Shown here: positions 31,150-41,600 of the stretch, piece by piece
Position numbering within the stretch: position 1 is the stretch's first letter
Layout of the letters: every line of letters starts with the position of its first letter
From: Prorocentrum cordatum
Taxonomy: Eukaryota; Sar; Dinophyceae; Prorocentrales; Prorocentraceae
Length of the DNA stretch: 64,000 nucleotides
Assembly: GCA_963575745.1 (NCBI GenBank)
Contig: CAUYUJ010019860.1
Location: 553,116-617,115, forward strand
Reading direction: 5' to 3'
Position numbers and translations under genes: made by a program
Notes under the pieces: model-generated
Told to the model about the DNA's origin: nothing
Databases searched by the model: none
Seen by the model: only the letters and a program-made list of their open reading frames with translations

Positions 31150-32115
31150 TCAAGGAATTTCGGATACCGTCGCACCATGTAGGCCTTTGTGGCGCCGTTG
31201 TTCCAACACCCAATCGTTTCTTGACAAGGATGTAGTACATACATTCATATACCCACGAGCTTCTTCTTCCGTGATAGGGTTCTTTGCAAAGGTCCAAGCT
31301 GCGGGGTATTCGCCATACGTATATGGGTGTGGCATGGAGGCAATGTATACATATAGAAACGTATCTTCTTCCGCGCGCATGCTCATCTGGTCATCGGTAT
31401 TTACCATAAGTACCGTGTGCAACATGTCGCGTTCAGGTATCCCACTGTTGCCGCTGCGCATGCTTACCGGGCTCTCAGTTCTGTGCTGCCTGCATGAACG
31501 AAGGTCTCGCCCACATGGCATGTATGCGTGCGATGACTGAAGCCATTGGGCGCTCCTGTCAATAACCCTTTCCATGCGCCTCGACCGTGTATCATTCATT
31601 GGTACCGAAGGTGGAGCCGATCGGGCAGGTGCCCCTGCGTTGCTGTCGGTCTCTGCTACCAGCGGAAAAAGTGCGTCAATAGCAGGTGCCCCTGCGAGTG
31701 CAGCTGCCTCCGTTACTAGCCCCGCGTAGACCACTGACACAAATATACCCGCGGGAGTCGTCGTCGATATATCCGCGGTGCTGGTCATCATCGCTGTAAT
31801 GCGGCCGAGCTCTTCACGGAGGTCCCTGAGCTCGTTCGCCCCCTGGAGAATATCTTCACTATGATCATGTGCTTCTTGATCTCCAGCAAGGGCGTCGTGG
31901 AACTCGGCAGTAATGAGGCCAACACCCCTGCATATGGCTCTGGGGGCCTCACTCGCTGAACCCTCCATGTTACCAGCCAACTGCCTATCCACATGAGCGT
32001 GCACCACACGATCCCAGCATTGTGCGTGGAATATGCGGCCGCACTGGAGACGCCAGATCTTGTCGTTATTCATGACCAGGTCCAGGCATATGGCACACTT
32101 ACTGAAATCGCCGTC
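31150..32115 (-). pseudogene. Copia A RING-finger segment
   Basis: The open frame runs past the ATG at 32,073 to include KCAICLDLVMNNDKIWRLQC and GRIFHAQCWDRVV. C-x2-C ... C-x4-H-x2-C-W matches the first half of a RING-H2 finger, as found near the gag-protease boundary of some dinoflagellate copia elements. The second zinc pair is less clear; a later CGRDLRSCRQH may supply part. RING fingers usually recruit E2 ubiquitin enzymes; that role here is only an inference. Hairpin motifs at 31,625 and 31,682 translate in frame as AGAPA. Confidence 0.5.
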
Positions 32116-32429
32116 ACTGATGATGGGCGGTGTCGCCGCTGGCCTGACTTCTGACGTTCCAGGGTGGATTCACCAGCTTCGAATCGAATAAGTGAAAATG
32201 GCGGCAGCTGCATCGATGCAGCCATGGCTGGACTGCTCGCAGGTGTCCGTGCTGCACTGCGATTAGCAGGTTGCCGCGCGCGGCTCAGCATTCTGTTGGC
32301 CTGACGATCTGGATGTCAGCGCTGCCGCGTGGCTTGCGTGGCCAAGTTGGCTTGCTGCGCCTCGTGAATGGCCAGGATCTCAGGGCGCATCTCTCCCATG
32401 GTCGGTGGCAGCACTTGGCCTGGAGCCTG

Positions 32430-32972
32430 CTACTGCACATCTTGATCCATGGGGGGAGCCAGATAACCATAGAGAGGTATCTGTCCTGGCACACCTGATG
32501 CATATCCTGAGCCACGTGTCAACTGAGACTGGTCAAAATCGTCGGCCGTCGCCCGAACATATGGATTTTCAGGCTGTGTTCCCACCCGAGCAGTTCCACT
32601 CACCTGTGCATGGTAATCACGAGAGAGTGGATGATCCATTGGCGCTGCCGGTGGACGATCAGCAGCCGTTGAATCGTAAGTCGGGTGGCTGAAGAATGCC
32701 GGCACATAACCAAACCTATTGGGGTTGTCCGGTGAAGGATTCGGATCCGGAACATACTCCCACGGCGGCGTCCAGTTGGCACTGGGGAGGTCTATGCCAT
32801 CCCTCCGCGTGCTCTGAGCGGCCTCACGCATCTGCCGGTACATCCATTCCTGCTGACCAACTAAACTTCTCTGTGTGTCGTATTGGTCTGGAATAGCAGG
32901 TTGCCCCGCAGTTGGACGTGGCGATGCAAATGGCGATGTTGCCTGTAGAGCCTGGTAGAGCTGCGGATCCAT
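32430..32972 (-). pseudogene. Copia A Pro-rich linker
   Basis: 181 codons rich in Pro, Asn, Tyr and Gln (SANWTPPWEYVPDPNPSPDN, RFGYVPAFFSHPTYDSTAAD). No domain is recognisable. One hairpin motif (32,896) reads in frame as AGQPA. The adjoining 32,116-32,430 holds two imperfect hairpin motifs (32,239 and 32,266) but nothing else that I recognise. Confidence 0.4.
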
Positions 32973-32993
32973 ACGAATACTTTGGAGCGTCGC

Positions 32994-34459
32994 CTACTGA
33001 GTGTTGTTGCTCCCAGCACTCTGTGGGGTACCAAATGGTGTAGTAGCTCTGCTCATAGGAGCGAGCGAAGCAGGTTGCCCTGCAGGTACTGGCAGCTGTT
33101 GAACCTGGGCACGCCACGGATCGTTAGCGTATAGCGTATCAGTAGGCGTAATACCATTTGGCGTAATACCCGTAACATCAGCGCTCGGAGCCTGTATCCA
33201 TGATCCATCAGATCCCCCTGCAGGTGCCCCCGCATGGCACGCGTTCATCACGAGCACACATGAAAATACAATCGGATGCGGATCGGGACGCTTCAAGTTG
33301 TAGAGGGTATCTGGAATAAGCCAATTCTTTAAAGATGACGCGTCATTGCGAGTCGCGTAAATATCATCAATTCTAATACTCGTGCACGGCTGGTTGTCGC
33401 CCTTCAAATATAAAGGATTTATCCATACCTGCCCCGCACGATTGTGCTGACAAGTGTGATTTGGCAAGATCCCGATCAACTGGACGACGTGAGTGGGAGG
33501 GATCCTGCCATTACGGCCTGCTGTCATGACGATGTCGTTCGCCGAGCGCCATACTGGAATACTGTCCCGAATCAAATTCTTCAAGCTAATCATGATCAGG
33601 ACCTCGGAATCCATGCGTAAACCAGATTTGATTATGTTGTCACCAGGAAGGCATGGGCATCCATGCACGAACTGCCTGCCCCTCTTTTTACTGGTGTCGT
33701 CGGCGCGGCAGGACAAACCAATGCTAATAATACTTGGTATATTCTCCCATTGAGTTCCATGAATGAAATACCGAGGTGCCCCAGGTGCTGATCGGTCCGC
33801 GATCCTCATATATAGGGATTCAGGGCGCCTGATACCAGGGCTGCTGTGCCCGTTGAACGGGCGGATGAAGTGTCGTAATTCATATCAGACTACCTCATAT
33901 TCTTGATCTGCAGCCTGTTCTTTTTCATTCCGGACCCATCTATCATGCCGATGATCTCCAAGACAGCGTAGGCCTGGTACGCCCAGCGACGATGTTTAAG
34001 CAGGCGACGTACCGTGTCGAGATGCTGGGGGTGGAAATGTTCGCGTCATTCTGCAGGCCATGTGTTGAGTAGCTGCGATAAGTCTGCCCAACCGTCGTAC
34101 TCGTCATAGGTCGTAACTTCACGAATGAATATGTCTGTCAAGTGACCACGACGAAACGGTTTGTGGCGGAGGGATGTTGTCAGCCACTCAGACACCTCAC
34201 GTTGTTCTCCATACTGGAACCTCGGCCGGCGAACATTGTCCGTGATGAGGGTGTTCTTTAAATATTCCTTCTCTGACTCCAACGCGAGGGCGTGGCGCTC
34301 CCGCAGGATGTGTCGCACTGCTTGGCGCGCGCGTGCACCTTCGCCAGCATGGGCAGCAATGTCCACGATGTTGCATTGCACAACCATGCAGCGACCAACT
34401 CCATCCTCATTTCGCGGATGATATGCTGGATTGATATTCGCACGACTGCCTGTGCGCAT
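32994..34459 (-). pseudogene. Tpt1/KptA-family RNA 2'-phosphotransferase domain within Copia A
   Basis: Two frames separated by about 240 bp together cover the fold. The N-terminal lobe (34,459-34,046) has EWLTTSLRHKPF and DGWADLSQLLNTW. Then come YELRHFIRPFNGHSSPGIR (about 33,895-33,840), FIHGTQWENIPSIISIGL, GLRMDSEVLIMISLKNLI, PVWRSANDIVMTAGRNG and IPPTHVVQL. In this family the enzyme moves a splice-junction 2'-phosphate from RNA to NAD+, using an Arg-His-Arg-Arg set. All four have candidates: Arg-His in LRHK, Arg in FIRPFNGHS and Arg in GLRMD. At least one stop near 34,046 and another just upstream of YELRH break the frame. The C-terminal tail holds hairpin motifs at 33,220 and 33,070 (AGAPA, AGQPA). 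Confidence 0.75.
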
Positions 34460-34465
34460 CCTGTC

Positions 34466-34939
34466 CTAGTATGCTTTGCATTCCGGTGGTGCCTCCAGCG
34501 CAGGGGCAGGTTGCCCCGCTGGACTGCTGGCAGGTGGCCCCGCAGAACTCTGACCAGGTTGCCCCGCAGAACGTGGGGCCGCCGTTGGCGCTGGCGCTGC
34601 AAACGTTGCCACGCTCGCAGCCGATGCAGTCGCACCAGCAGACCCTCTGGGCGTCCTCGGAGTTCCTTGCGGGGTACTGATGTCGAAGTCCTGGTGTTTC
34701 TTCTCCTTGGTGTTGTAGGACTCGATATCCTTGTCCCTGGGCACTGCTCCTGGTACCTTTGGTGTAGTAGCTGGGAGCTTCTCAGTATGCCGCGTGGAAG
34801 ACGCATCCATTGTTCTTGCCTCCAAAGTGGGCGTCCATCCTGACCTGTGCGTCCGACCAGGTGTAGGGCCGCGACGTGGCGCAGGTTCCTTTGGAGTAGG
34901 CTTACTGGTGCCCTGGAATCTGGCTGCCACGGCGGCCAC
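34466..34939 (-). pseudogene. Copia A Ala/Pro/Thr-rich spacer
   Basis: 157 codons: TPRTPRGSAGATASAASVAT then FAAPAPTAAPRSAGQPGQSS. Four hairpin motifs fall in or beside it (34,506, 34,530, 34,554, 34,980), and two of them account for AGQP repeats. No fold is evident. Confidence 0.35.
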
Positions 34940-35108
34940 TGCTGGCCCTCTAGATCGTTGTCGACCAGCGCGTTGCTCAGCAGGTTGCCCCGCATATCTC
35001 TTGCTGCCCCCAGCATCAGGATCGTCGCCTGGGCTCTTACGCCTCTTCTTCTTCTTGGGCCCAGGATGATCAGGGCCGAGAGATGGGCATATTGAGCCAG
35101 AATCAGAA

Positions 35109-35402
35109 TTAGAAATTAGAAGACGAGGGAAGTTCGATCGTTTCTGGCTTCGGCTTAGGCGCTGCCTTTGCCGTAGCTCCTGCCGGTGCCCCAGAAGAAT
35201 GCCGCCGATGACGCTTCATGGGGCCCCGGTCAGGATTCAGATCTTCACCGCCTGGCCCCCTGAGAGCCATATTCTTATTAGGTACTTGATGCTTTCCCGC
35301 GAGTAAGTACTTATCTGCACCACGCCTGGCGGCTATGTAAGTAGCGATCCAGCCCGCACCTTGAGCGCGGTAAGCGATCCGCCTGCCAAGAGAGAGCTCC
35401 AT
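35109..35402 (-). pseudogene. Copia A basic segment
   Basis: 97 codons starting MELSLGRRIAYRAQGAGWIA, with a basic middle (RGPMKRHRRHSSGAPAGATA) and ending in a Pro/Lys tail. Unrecognised; by position it is part of the gag-to-KptA region. Confidence 0.3.
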
Positions 35403-35549
35403 GTCTCCAGTGACAACGCAATCGGGGTCGACCGGGGTATCAGTGTCACATGTAATGTCAGTGATACCCGAATCACTTGATTCACCGTCGCCCAGGGCGG
35501 CTTCCGCAGGATCAACTTTTCAACCATTTCAGCATATTCATATTCAACT

Positions 35550-36404
35550 TCATAAGCGTCTGGTAACGTCTGGTTGGCTCTCTTCTTCTGATTTGTACTC
35601 GGCAGGTTTCCCTGCGTGGTAATCACGATTGAACTGCGTCAGATAGTGAGCGGGTGTCAAATTATTCCTAATAGCCTTTGTTTGTTCAATTGCTGTAGCT
35701 GTGGCAGGGAGGCAATCCTTTTCTGTCAACCGCTTATCGCATGGCGTTTTGTTAGGGTCAGCATGATAGCCCCGACCATCTCCATGTGACCACACCCACG
35801 GTGTTCTTTTGAAATTCGAACTTCTTGATGGGCGCCTCATGGGACAGCCAAGCCTGTGATCGGCATAGCAGGGGCATGTGCAGCGAACGCCTCGGTGGCG
35901 CTTTCGATCCTCGACGGTGGCCCTTCTGTGATCACGCACGAACAGCTTCTCCTGCGATGTTGCCTGCCCCTTCTTCGAACGAATGATAGCGCCAGCGTCG
36001 TTTCGCTTAGCTGGGCGATGAGAATACCAGTGCCGAGTGTCAGGTTCGGCCCAGCCCTCGTTCAGCCAGTATTCCATCGCCCCTGCATGTAAAAACGGAC
36101 GAGCCAATCCAAGTGTGTTCCAGCCTTTTAAACGCTGTACTTCACCTCCTGAATCTCCTTCTCCTCGACGTTGAGCATCTTGAGGCGGGTTTCCCCGCAG
36201 ACGTTCTCTCCTTGGGTGAGTATACGCTCTTGGCGTCTCCCCTGGCGGGCCACTTGAAGTTCCCGCCCCAGGAGGACGAGGGCGCCGAACGCCGCTCGAA
36301 CGAGCACCGCTGGAGCGGGCTCGCACCCGATCTGGTGAGAAACAAGGAGCTCGACCGCGACGTACCATGCGGTCATCATCTCCCTGTTCGTCCTCGTCGC
36401 CCAT
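35550..36404 (-). pseudogene. Copia A Cys-rich segment
   Basis: 284 codons. The N-terminal part is Arg/Pro-rich. The middle is protein-like (NTLGLARPFLHAGAMEYWLN, DTRHWYSHRPAKRNDAGAII). A small Cys cluster follows (RCTCPCYADHRLGCPMRRPS), possibly zinc-binding, then a His/Lys-rich tail (WVWSHGDGRGYHADPNKTPC). No named family. Confidence 0.4.
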
Positions 36405-36538
36405 CGGCGAAAGACTTGGATCGTCGTGTGTTTCATATTCCTTATGAAGGGCGCGCGGCTTGGCGGTTGCCTCGGACTGCTAGCGGACCGATCGGACGCA
36501 ACAAAAGTATAATGAAATTCTTCATTATGTCCAATCTC

Positions 36539-37153
36539 CTATTGTAAACGATCAGATAGGTCACGAGCATCACGCGGGTTTCCCCGCAATGGATCATCAT
36601 CGATTGATTCCGTGTTTGTCGGGTTTCCAAGCACCCGAGGGTATATCATGGCATGTGACGCATGTGCTTCTTCGTCCGTTGCGGGAATGGTAGAATCAGG
36701 GTCCGCGGGCGCCCCCGCCGTTCCGAAATCGCCTTCGACGGGCGCGCGGGAGTTTTCGGCAAACTCAAGATCTGCAGGTTGCCCAGCGATGGGTACGCCC
36801 AGCCACTCTGCCAAATCTATATCGCTGTGACCAGCGAACACCTCCTCGAACAGCTCGTCGACGTAATTCTCGAGGTTCATAATGGCACATAGATACCTGG
36901 CAGCCATGAAATGAACGATTGTGGCTGGGCCGTCAGCAGGGTCGGCCAAAAGCGACCCCCAATCGACGCGCTGCATGTCGGAGTCCGTTTGAGCCAAATG
37001 TATTGGCGGACCCCTGCCTCTTCCATCGCCCTGGGGGAACTCGCGTCGGAAATGTTGTGCACTGTGGCATTTACCGTTGGCATCCTTCGGATTTCCTCGT
37101 CGTCCCTTACCTTTACCTGATGTATGCCGGCGGTTCCTGCCAGCACCAAACAA
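36539..37153 (-). pseudogene. Copia A Gag C-terminal region with degenerate zinc knuckle
   Basis: 204 codons. Near the start GKGRRGNPKDANGKCHSAQH then FRREFPQG resembles the copia knuckle (NPKDxxGxxxxCxxCxSxxHFxxxCPQ) with most Cys lost. An acidic stretch follows (NYVDELFEEVFAGHSDIDLA). Hairpin motifs at 36,574, 36,705 and 36,774 translate as RGNPRD, AGAPA and AGQPA. The interval 37,154-37,360 continues as Lys/Arg-rich sequence without a clear frame. Confidence 0.4.
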
Positions 37154-37360
37154 CGTTTCTTCATACTGGGGTCCAGTGAGAGATGCTAGGAATGCTAGTA
37201 TGCCCTACCGCGTAGTCGCCGACGCTTAACTTTGCCTTGACTTCGACCCTTGCCTTTCCCTTCAAGTGTCCGCCGCACCATGCGTCTTATCCTTCTGACG
37301 GGTTTCTTCATGAATCTCATCCAAGGACGCTTGTGATTTTTCCTCAAATCCCAAACATAA

Positions 37361-37603
37361 CTACTGAGCTTGCTGCTCTTCGGTAAGGTATGTAGGCATA
37401 TCAGAGTAGGCCAACGCGGTAGCTTCATCATCAGAAGACGCATGGGCATCGGTGCCGGAGTCGACGTCGGACTCGGCGGGTTGCCCCGCAGAGCCCATTA
37501 GGGTCATAGCTTGTGCAGGGGAGACCGCATCGAATGTTCCCCTATATCTGGCCCAGGGGTCTTGAGGCCCCGAGGCCGCTCCGCCGTTCTGAGCCAACAA
37601 TGG
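37361..37603 (-). pseudogene. Copia A Gag fragment abutting the nested element
   Basis: Reads LLAQNGGAASGPQDPWARYR, GTFDAVSPAQAMTLMGSAGQ, DEATALAYSDMPTYLTEEQQ and stops. The DPW block and acidic tail fit the copia Gag C-terminal half. It starts at the edge of the tyrosine-recombinase element; the sequence on the far side resumes at 53,071 with other Gag-like coding. A hairpin motif lies at 37,476. Confidence 0.45.
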
Positions 37604-37813
37604 GTTAAGTGAGATACGCGTGCACTCAACGGAGGGAGAGGAGGAAAGGAGGGGACGAGAGAGGGACCAGGACAGGGCGATGGTATTTTCATGGCAGCGT
37701 GGCGACGCGCATCTCCACCTGGGCGTGGGCCCTGACGGCCCACGCCCGACGCGAGCGCGTGGGCCCTGACGGCCCGCGCGCTCGCGCTCTGGCACGCCTG
37801 CGGCCGCTTGGCC
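37604..37813 (-). repeat. Split direct repeat A, outer copy
   Basis: 210 bp, identical to 37,955-38,164 except for one A/G difference in a GGA-rich stretch. It is the 3' terminus of the element in transcription direction. Confidence 0.95.
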
Positions 37814-37849
37814 CGCGCAGGCGTTCGGGAGCAAAGCGGGGTGGGTGGG

Positions 37850-37954
37850 CACCCGCGCGTCGGCTAGAGCCGAACGCTACGGACCCAAAATGGCTACCTG
37901 AGCCCACACCCCCTCCCACTTAACCTGCAGTCAACAACCAAACAGACTATGCAA
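37850..37954 (-). repeat. Split direct repeat B, internal copy
   Basis: 105 bp, one base different from 52,966-53,070. It abuts the inner repeat A with no spacer (GCAA then GTTAAG). Contains CCAAAATGGCTAC at 37,885-37,897, the reverse complement of a 13-nt piece of the dinoflagellate spliced leader. Confidence 0.95.
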
Positions 37955-38164
37955 GTTAAGTGAGATACGCGTGCACTCAACGGAGGGAGAGGAGGAGAGG
38001 AGGGGACGAGAGAGGGACCAGGACAGGGCGATGGTATTTTCATGGCAGCGTGGCGACGCGCATCTCCACCTGGGCGTGGGCCCTGACGGCCCACGCCCGA
38101 CGCGAGCGCGTGGGCCCTGACGGCCCGCGCGCTCGCGCTCTGGCACGCCTGCGGCCGCTTGGCC
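37955..38164 (-). repeat. Split direct repeat A, inner copy
   Basis: 210 bp partner of 37,604-37,813. Together with internal repeat B it forms the circle-junction-like block typical of these elements. Confidence 0.95.
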
Positions 38165-38466
38165 ATGAGAAAAGAGAGAGCGCAGCCGCGCGCGCGGGGA
38201 CGCCCAGCCCGAGCGCGAGGGCGGATCCTGAGGCTGCAAGAGCCTCGCGCGCGCGGCCACTTGCCTGCAACCTCGAGGCCTTCCGCGCCCCGCGCACCCA
38301 GAGCGCGGGCGCGGCGCGTGCGCGAAGCGCGCAAAAGAACAGAAAAGAGCGGCGCATGATGCGCCGGGCGCAGAGCGCAAGTGTGGCCCCGACCGCACGG
38401 CGCGCAGGACGCGCGGCGCGGCCGGGTCCAGGAAGCGCGCGACGTGCGCGCAACGTTCAAACTCCT

Positions 38467-38595
38467 CAAAAGAAAGAGGATCGCAGGCGCCACCTGCGTA
38501 CCGTAGGCTAAAAGAAAGAGGATCGCAGGCGCCACCTGCGCACCGTAGGCTGAAAGGATCGCAGGCGCCACCTGCGCACGGTAGGCTGAGAGGAA
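38467..38595. repeat. Three tandem units each holding a 6-bp hairpin
   Basis: Units repeat GGATCGCAGGCGCCACCTGCG; the palindromes CGCAGG-CGCCA-CCTGCG are at 38,482-38,498, 38,524-38,540 and 38,560-38,576. The region 38,165-38,622 has no gene. Confidence 0.85.
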
Positions 38596-38622
38596 AGCTG
38601 GCTCACTCACAGGCCGCCGCCT

Positions 38623-41600
38623 TCAGCCCGCAGCCCGCGATGCCGCGGGCGCTGGCGTCGGGATATGGGGAGCTCCACGCCTAGATGGATGGCGTGTTCC
38701 CCTGGCGATCGCGGCTCTCGTCTCCGCTGCGGTCTCCGCCGCGCTCACTGTGGTCCCGGGGGCTGCCGCCATCGCCGCCCCTCGACGCGCGACCGCCCGC
38801 GCTGGGCCGGTCACGCTCACTCCGGCCGCGGCTGCCCTGGTCGCCCTTGGAGTGGCCGCCCTTGCCGCTCTTGTCGCCCTTGCCGCCGCTCTTGGTGCCC
38901 TTGGCGGCCTTGCCGGAGTACTTGCCCTTGACCTTGCCGCCCTTGCCGCCCTTGTCGCCCGCGCCCTTGCCACGCCAGGCTGGGATCCCACCCCCGCCCG
39001 CGGCAGCCTCCGCAGCGGCAGCACGCCGCCGCTTTTTCTCCTGCTCGTACCAGCCGCCGCGAGGGCGCGAAGCTGCCCAGCGTGCTTCCCGGTCTTACGC
39101 CGCGTGCGGCCGGGAGGGGTGTCGCCGCGCCGCGCCCACGCTGGGTCCCGCGCCAGACTGCGGCTGGGCGACCTCTCGCGCTTGGGCCGGTTGCGGCTGG
39201 GCGACCTCTCACGCTTGGGCCAGCTGAGGTCGCCTGGCGGGCGGCCCCCCTCAGCCCCCGCACCCGTGGCACCCGTGCTGGGGCGCTCTCCGTGGCCGGC
39301 ACTGGGGCCCGGCGCCTCCCGCGCGGTGTGGCCGCTCTGCCGGGCCTTCTCCACCACCGTCTTGGGTTTGCCGAAGGCGACGCGGCAAGCCTCGCAGTAG
39401 CTCACGTCGCACCCCTTACAGTGCCACCGCAGGGCTCCGCTGTTAGCTCCGCCCGCGGGGCACATCTCGCAACCCCAACCGTCTCCCGGGTCAAAGGAGC
39501 TCCAGCGCATCTTGAGAGCGCACGTCGGGCAGGCAGGCGGCTGGATGGTCGGGCCATCCTCCCCGTCGCTGCCTGGGTCAGGGCCGCGAGGTCGACTCGC
39601 CCACTCCGTGACCACTGTGCACGGGTCCGTCTTGTAGAACCGATAGTTCGACCTCATGCACTCCCGCGCGCGCTTTGCATCAGCGCGGCGCTGGAACTCC
39701 ACGAGCACACACGGCTCCCGCTTGTGGCGGTGGTCGTACAGGAAGGCGATGTGTTTGACGACCCCAAAGGGCACGACCACCTGCCTGACCACCTCGGCGT
39801 CGACGTGGTGCGGTACCCGCTCGATGCGGATGATGGACTCGCCCTCGTCGTGCTGGTCACTGGGCTGCTGCTGGGCGCCCTGGCGCTGCTCCTCTCTGCG
39901 CCTACGGCGGCTCCTCGAGCGCGGCTGGCGCTGGGGCGGACCGTCCCCCGCGCCTGGCGCCGTCGTCTCCTCCACCTCAGTCTTCACCTCGAAGGACCGC
40001 GGCGGCGCCCCCCCGCTCTTGGGCTTCAGGACGGCCTCACGCTTCACGATGTCGGCCTTCGGGGGGGCGCCGCCCGTCTTGGGCTTCAAGACGGCCTCCT
40101 CCTCCCGTCCCCTGCGCCCGCGATCGCGAGGCTCATCGCGCTCGCGATCGCGGCGCCTCGCGCGCGAGGGCGAGCGCAAGGGCGCAGGGCGCCTCTCACG
40201 CTTGCGGACCTCCTCGGCGAGGCGCTCCTGGCCCGGGGGCCGCGGGGGACGCGGGCGCTCCGCTGGAGCGCCTTTGCTCTGGCGCCGCGCTGCAGCCTGG
40301 ATGGCCGCGCGCGCCGGCGCCGCGGTGACGGCGTCCTCGCCCGGCTCGAGGACCGGGGCTGGGGTCGACCTCCCCTCGCCCCTGCTCGAGGCGTCGTCCA
40401 CGTCGGTGAGCTCCACGACCGCCTCCGCGTCCACCGTGCGCATCATGTCGAGCAGCCCCCTGTTGTGCTTGCAGAGCTCGCGGAGCTCCGGCATGGGCTG
40501 CCCCTGGAACTGGGCCAGGGCGAGCGCCAGCTTGGCCGCCTGGCGCTGGACCTTGATATTCGGCCCCGCGCCCACTCCCCACGCGCCCCGCTTGCCGTCG
40601 ACGATCACCAGCTGGCCGTGGTCCTCGCTCGCCCCCGCGGCCAGGCAAGCCGCCGCGATGCACGGGGCTGCTTCGTGGTCGTGGTTGACCACCTCGACGA
40701 GGTCCTCGCTGTCCAGCTCGTCCACCACCGTGTACAGGATGTTGTGGGCGGCACTCCGGAGCTCGTCCGACAGCGCGGCCCCCGAGACGACGACGCCGAG
40801 GGGGTTCACCGCCATGATGCTGTAGTCATGGCCGCGCGCCTTGCTCTGGTCCGGGGCCACCAGGCCCACCAGGAATCCCATGATGCACGCTGCCGGAGCG
40901 CGGGGCGGAGGCGCGGCTGGCGCGCGAGGCTGGGGTGCGCGCGCTGCTCGCGTGCCTCGCTCTGGAGTGGGAGACGGCTGCGGATGAGAGGACCAAGAGG
41001 AGGTGGGCGTGCCTGGGGCGATCGGGGGCGGTAGCGAAAGGGGGGTCGAGGGCGAGAGGTCCACCGGGATACCCCCGCAACGCGAAGCCCCCGCCCCGAC
41101 ATGAACACCTGTGGGACCCGCCTGCTGCTTCCCAACACGCCCGTTAACTCCTCGCCCTGGCTCGTATCTCACCGGCTCCTCCTCTCCTTCCCCCTCCATA
41201 TTTGACCCTGCTCGCGCCGAAGGGCGCGCCCAGGGGGGGCGCCCGGGCGCCCAGGCCGGGCGTTCCGAGGGCCTCAGGTCGCTCCCAAACGGGGGCGGGT
41301 CGCTCCCGGCCAACCGGTCGGGGCGGGCGCCGGCCGCGACGCCGTCATCACCGCGGGCGTCCGGGGCCAGTAAGGCGTGGCCCTCCGCCATGCCTCGGGC
41401 GAATGGAGCCTGACGCCGATGGTCCTCCCAGAGGTATCCGTGGAAGGCGTCCGTGGACCACCTCCCGAACCTCTTGACCGCTTCCAGGTCGCGACAGGCG
41501 TGGTACAACGCCGTCGCGCCCCCGATGCGCAGGGAGTGGGATCCCATCTGGCCTGCGTCCACGCCGCAGGCGGCAGCCGCGAGTTGGAGGAGCCCCTGCA

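Larger units (their letters stand above)
27348..37489 (-). repeat. Dispersed 14-nt hairpin motif family in Copia A (24 copies here, 1 more at 53,112)
   Basis: Plus-strand consensus GCRGG-TNNC-CCYGC; all copies point the same way. Copy starts: 27,348, 27,462, 28,701, 29,471, 30,090, 30,288, 30,551, 31,625, 31,682, 32,239, 32,266, 32,896, 33,070, 33,220, 34,506, 34,530, 34,554, 34,980, 35,602, 36,185, 36,574, 36,705, 36,774 and 37,476, plus 53,112. On the minus (coding) strand each folds as a 5-bp stem with a tetraloop, mostly GCAA, GAAA, GGCA or GACA. Where a copy lies in a recognisable frame it usually translates as A-G-x-P-A. About 20 copies have complete stems, counting G-U pairs; five have one arm mismatch. 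Confidence 0.85.

Noticed and set aside
27348-37489. Regularly spaced repeats as a CRISPR array
   Set aside because: Spacing is irregular (tens to over 1000 bp), the repeats are 14 nt inside coding sequence, and the organism appears eukaryotic.
39082-41034. 650-codon plus-strand frame opposite the recombinase tail
   Set aside because: High-GC antisense shadow of the minus-strand RRM/zinc-finger frame; no domain of its own.
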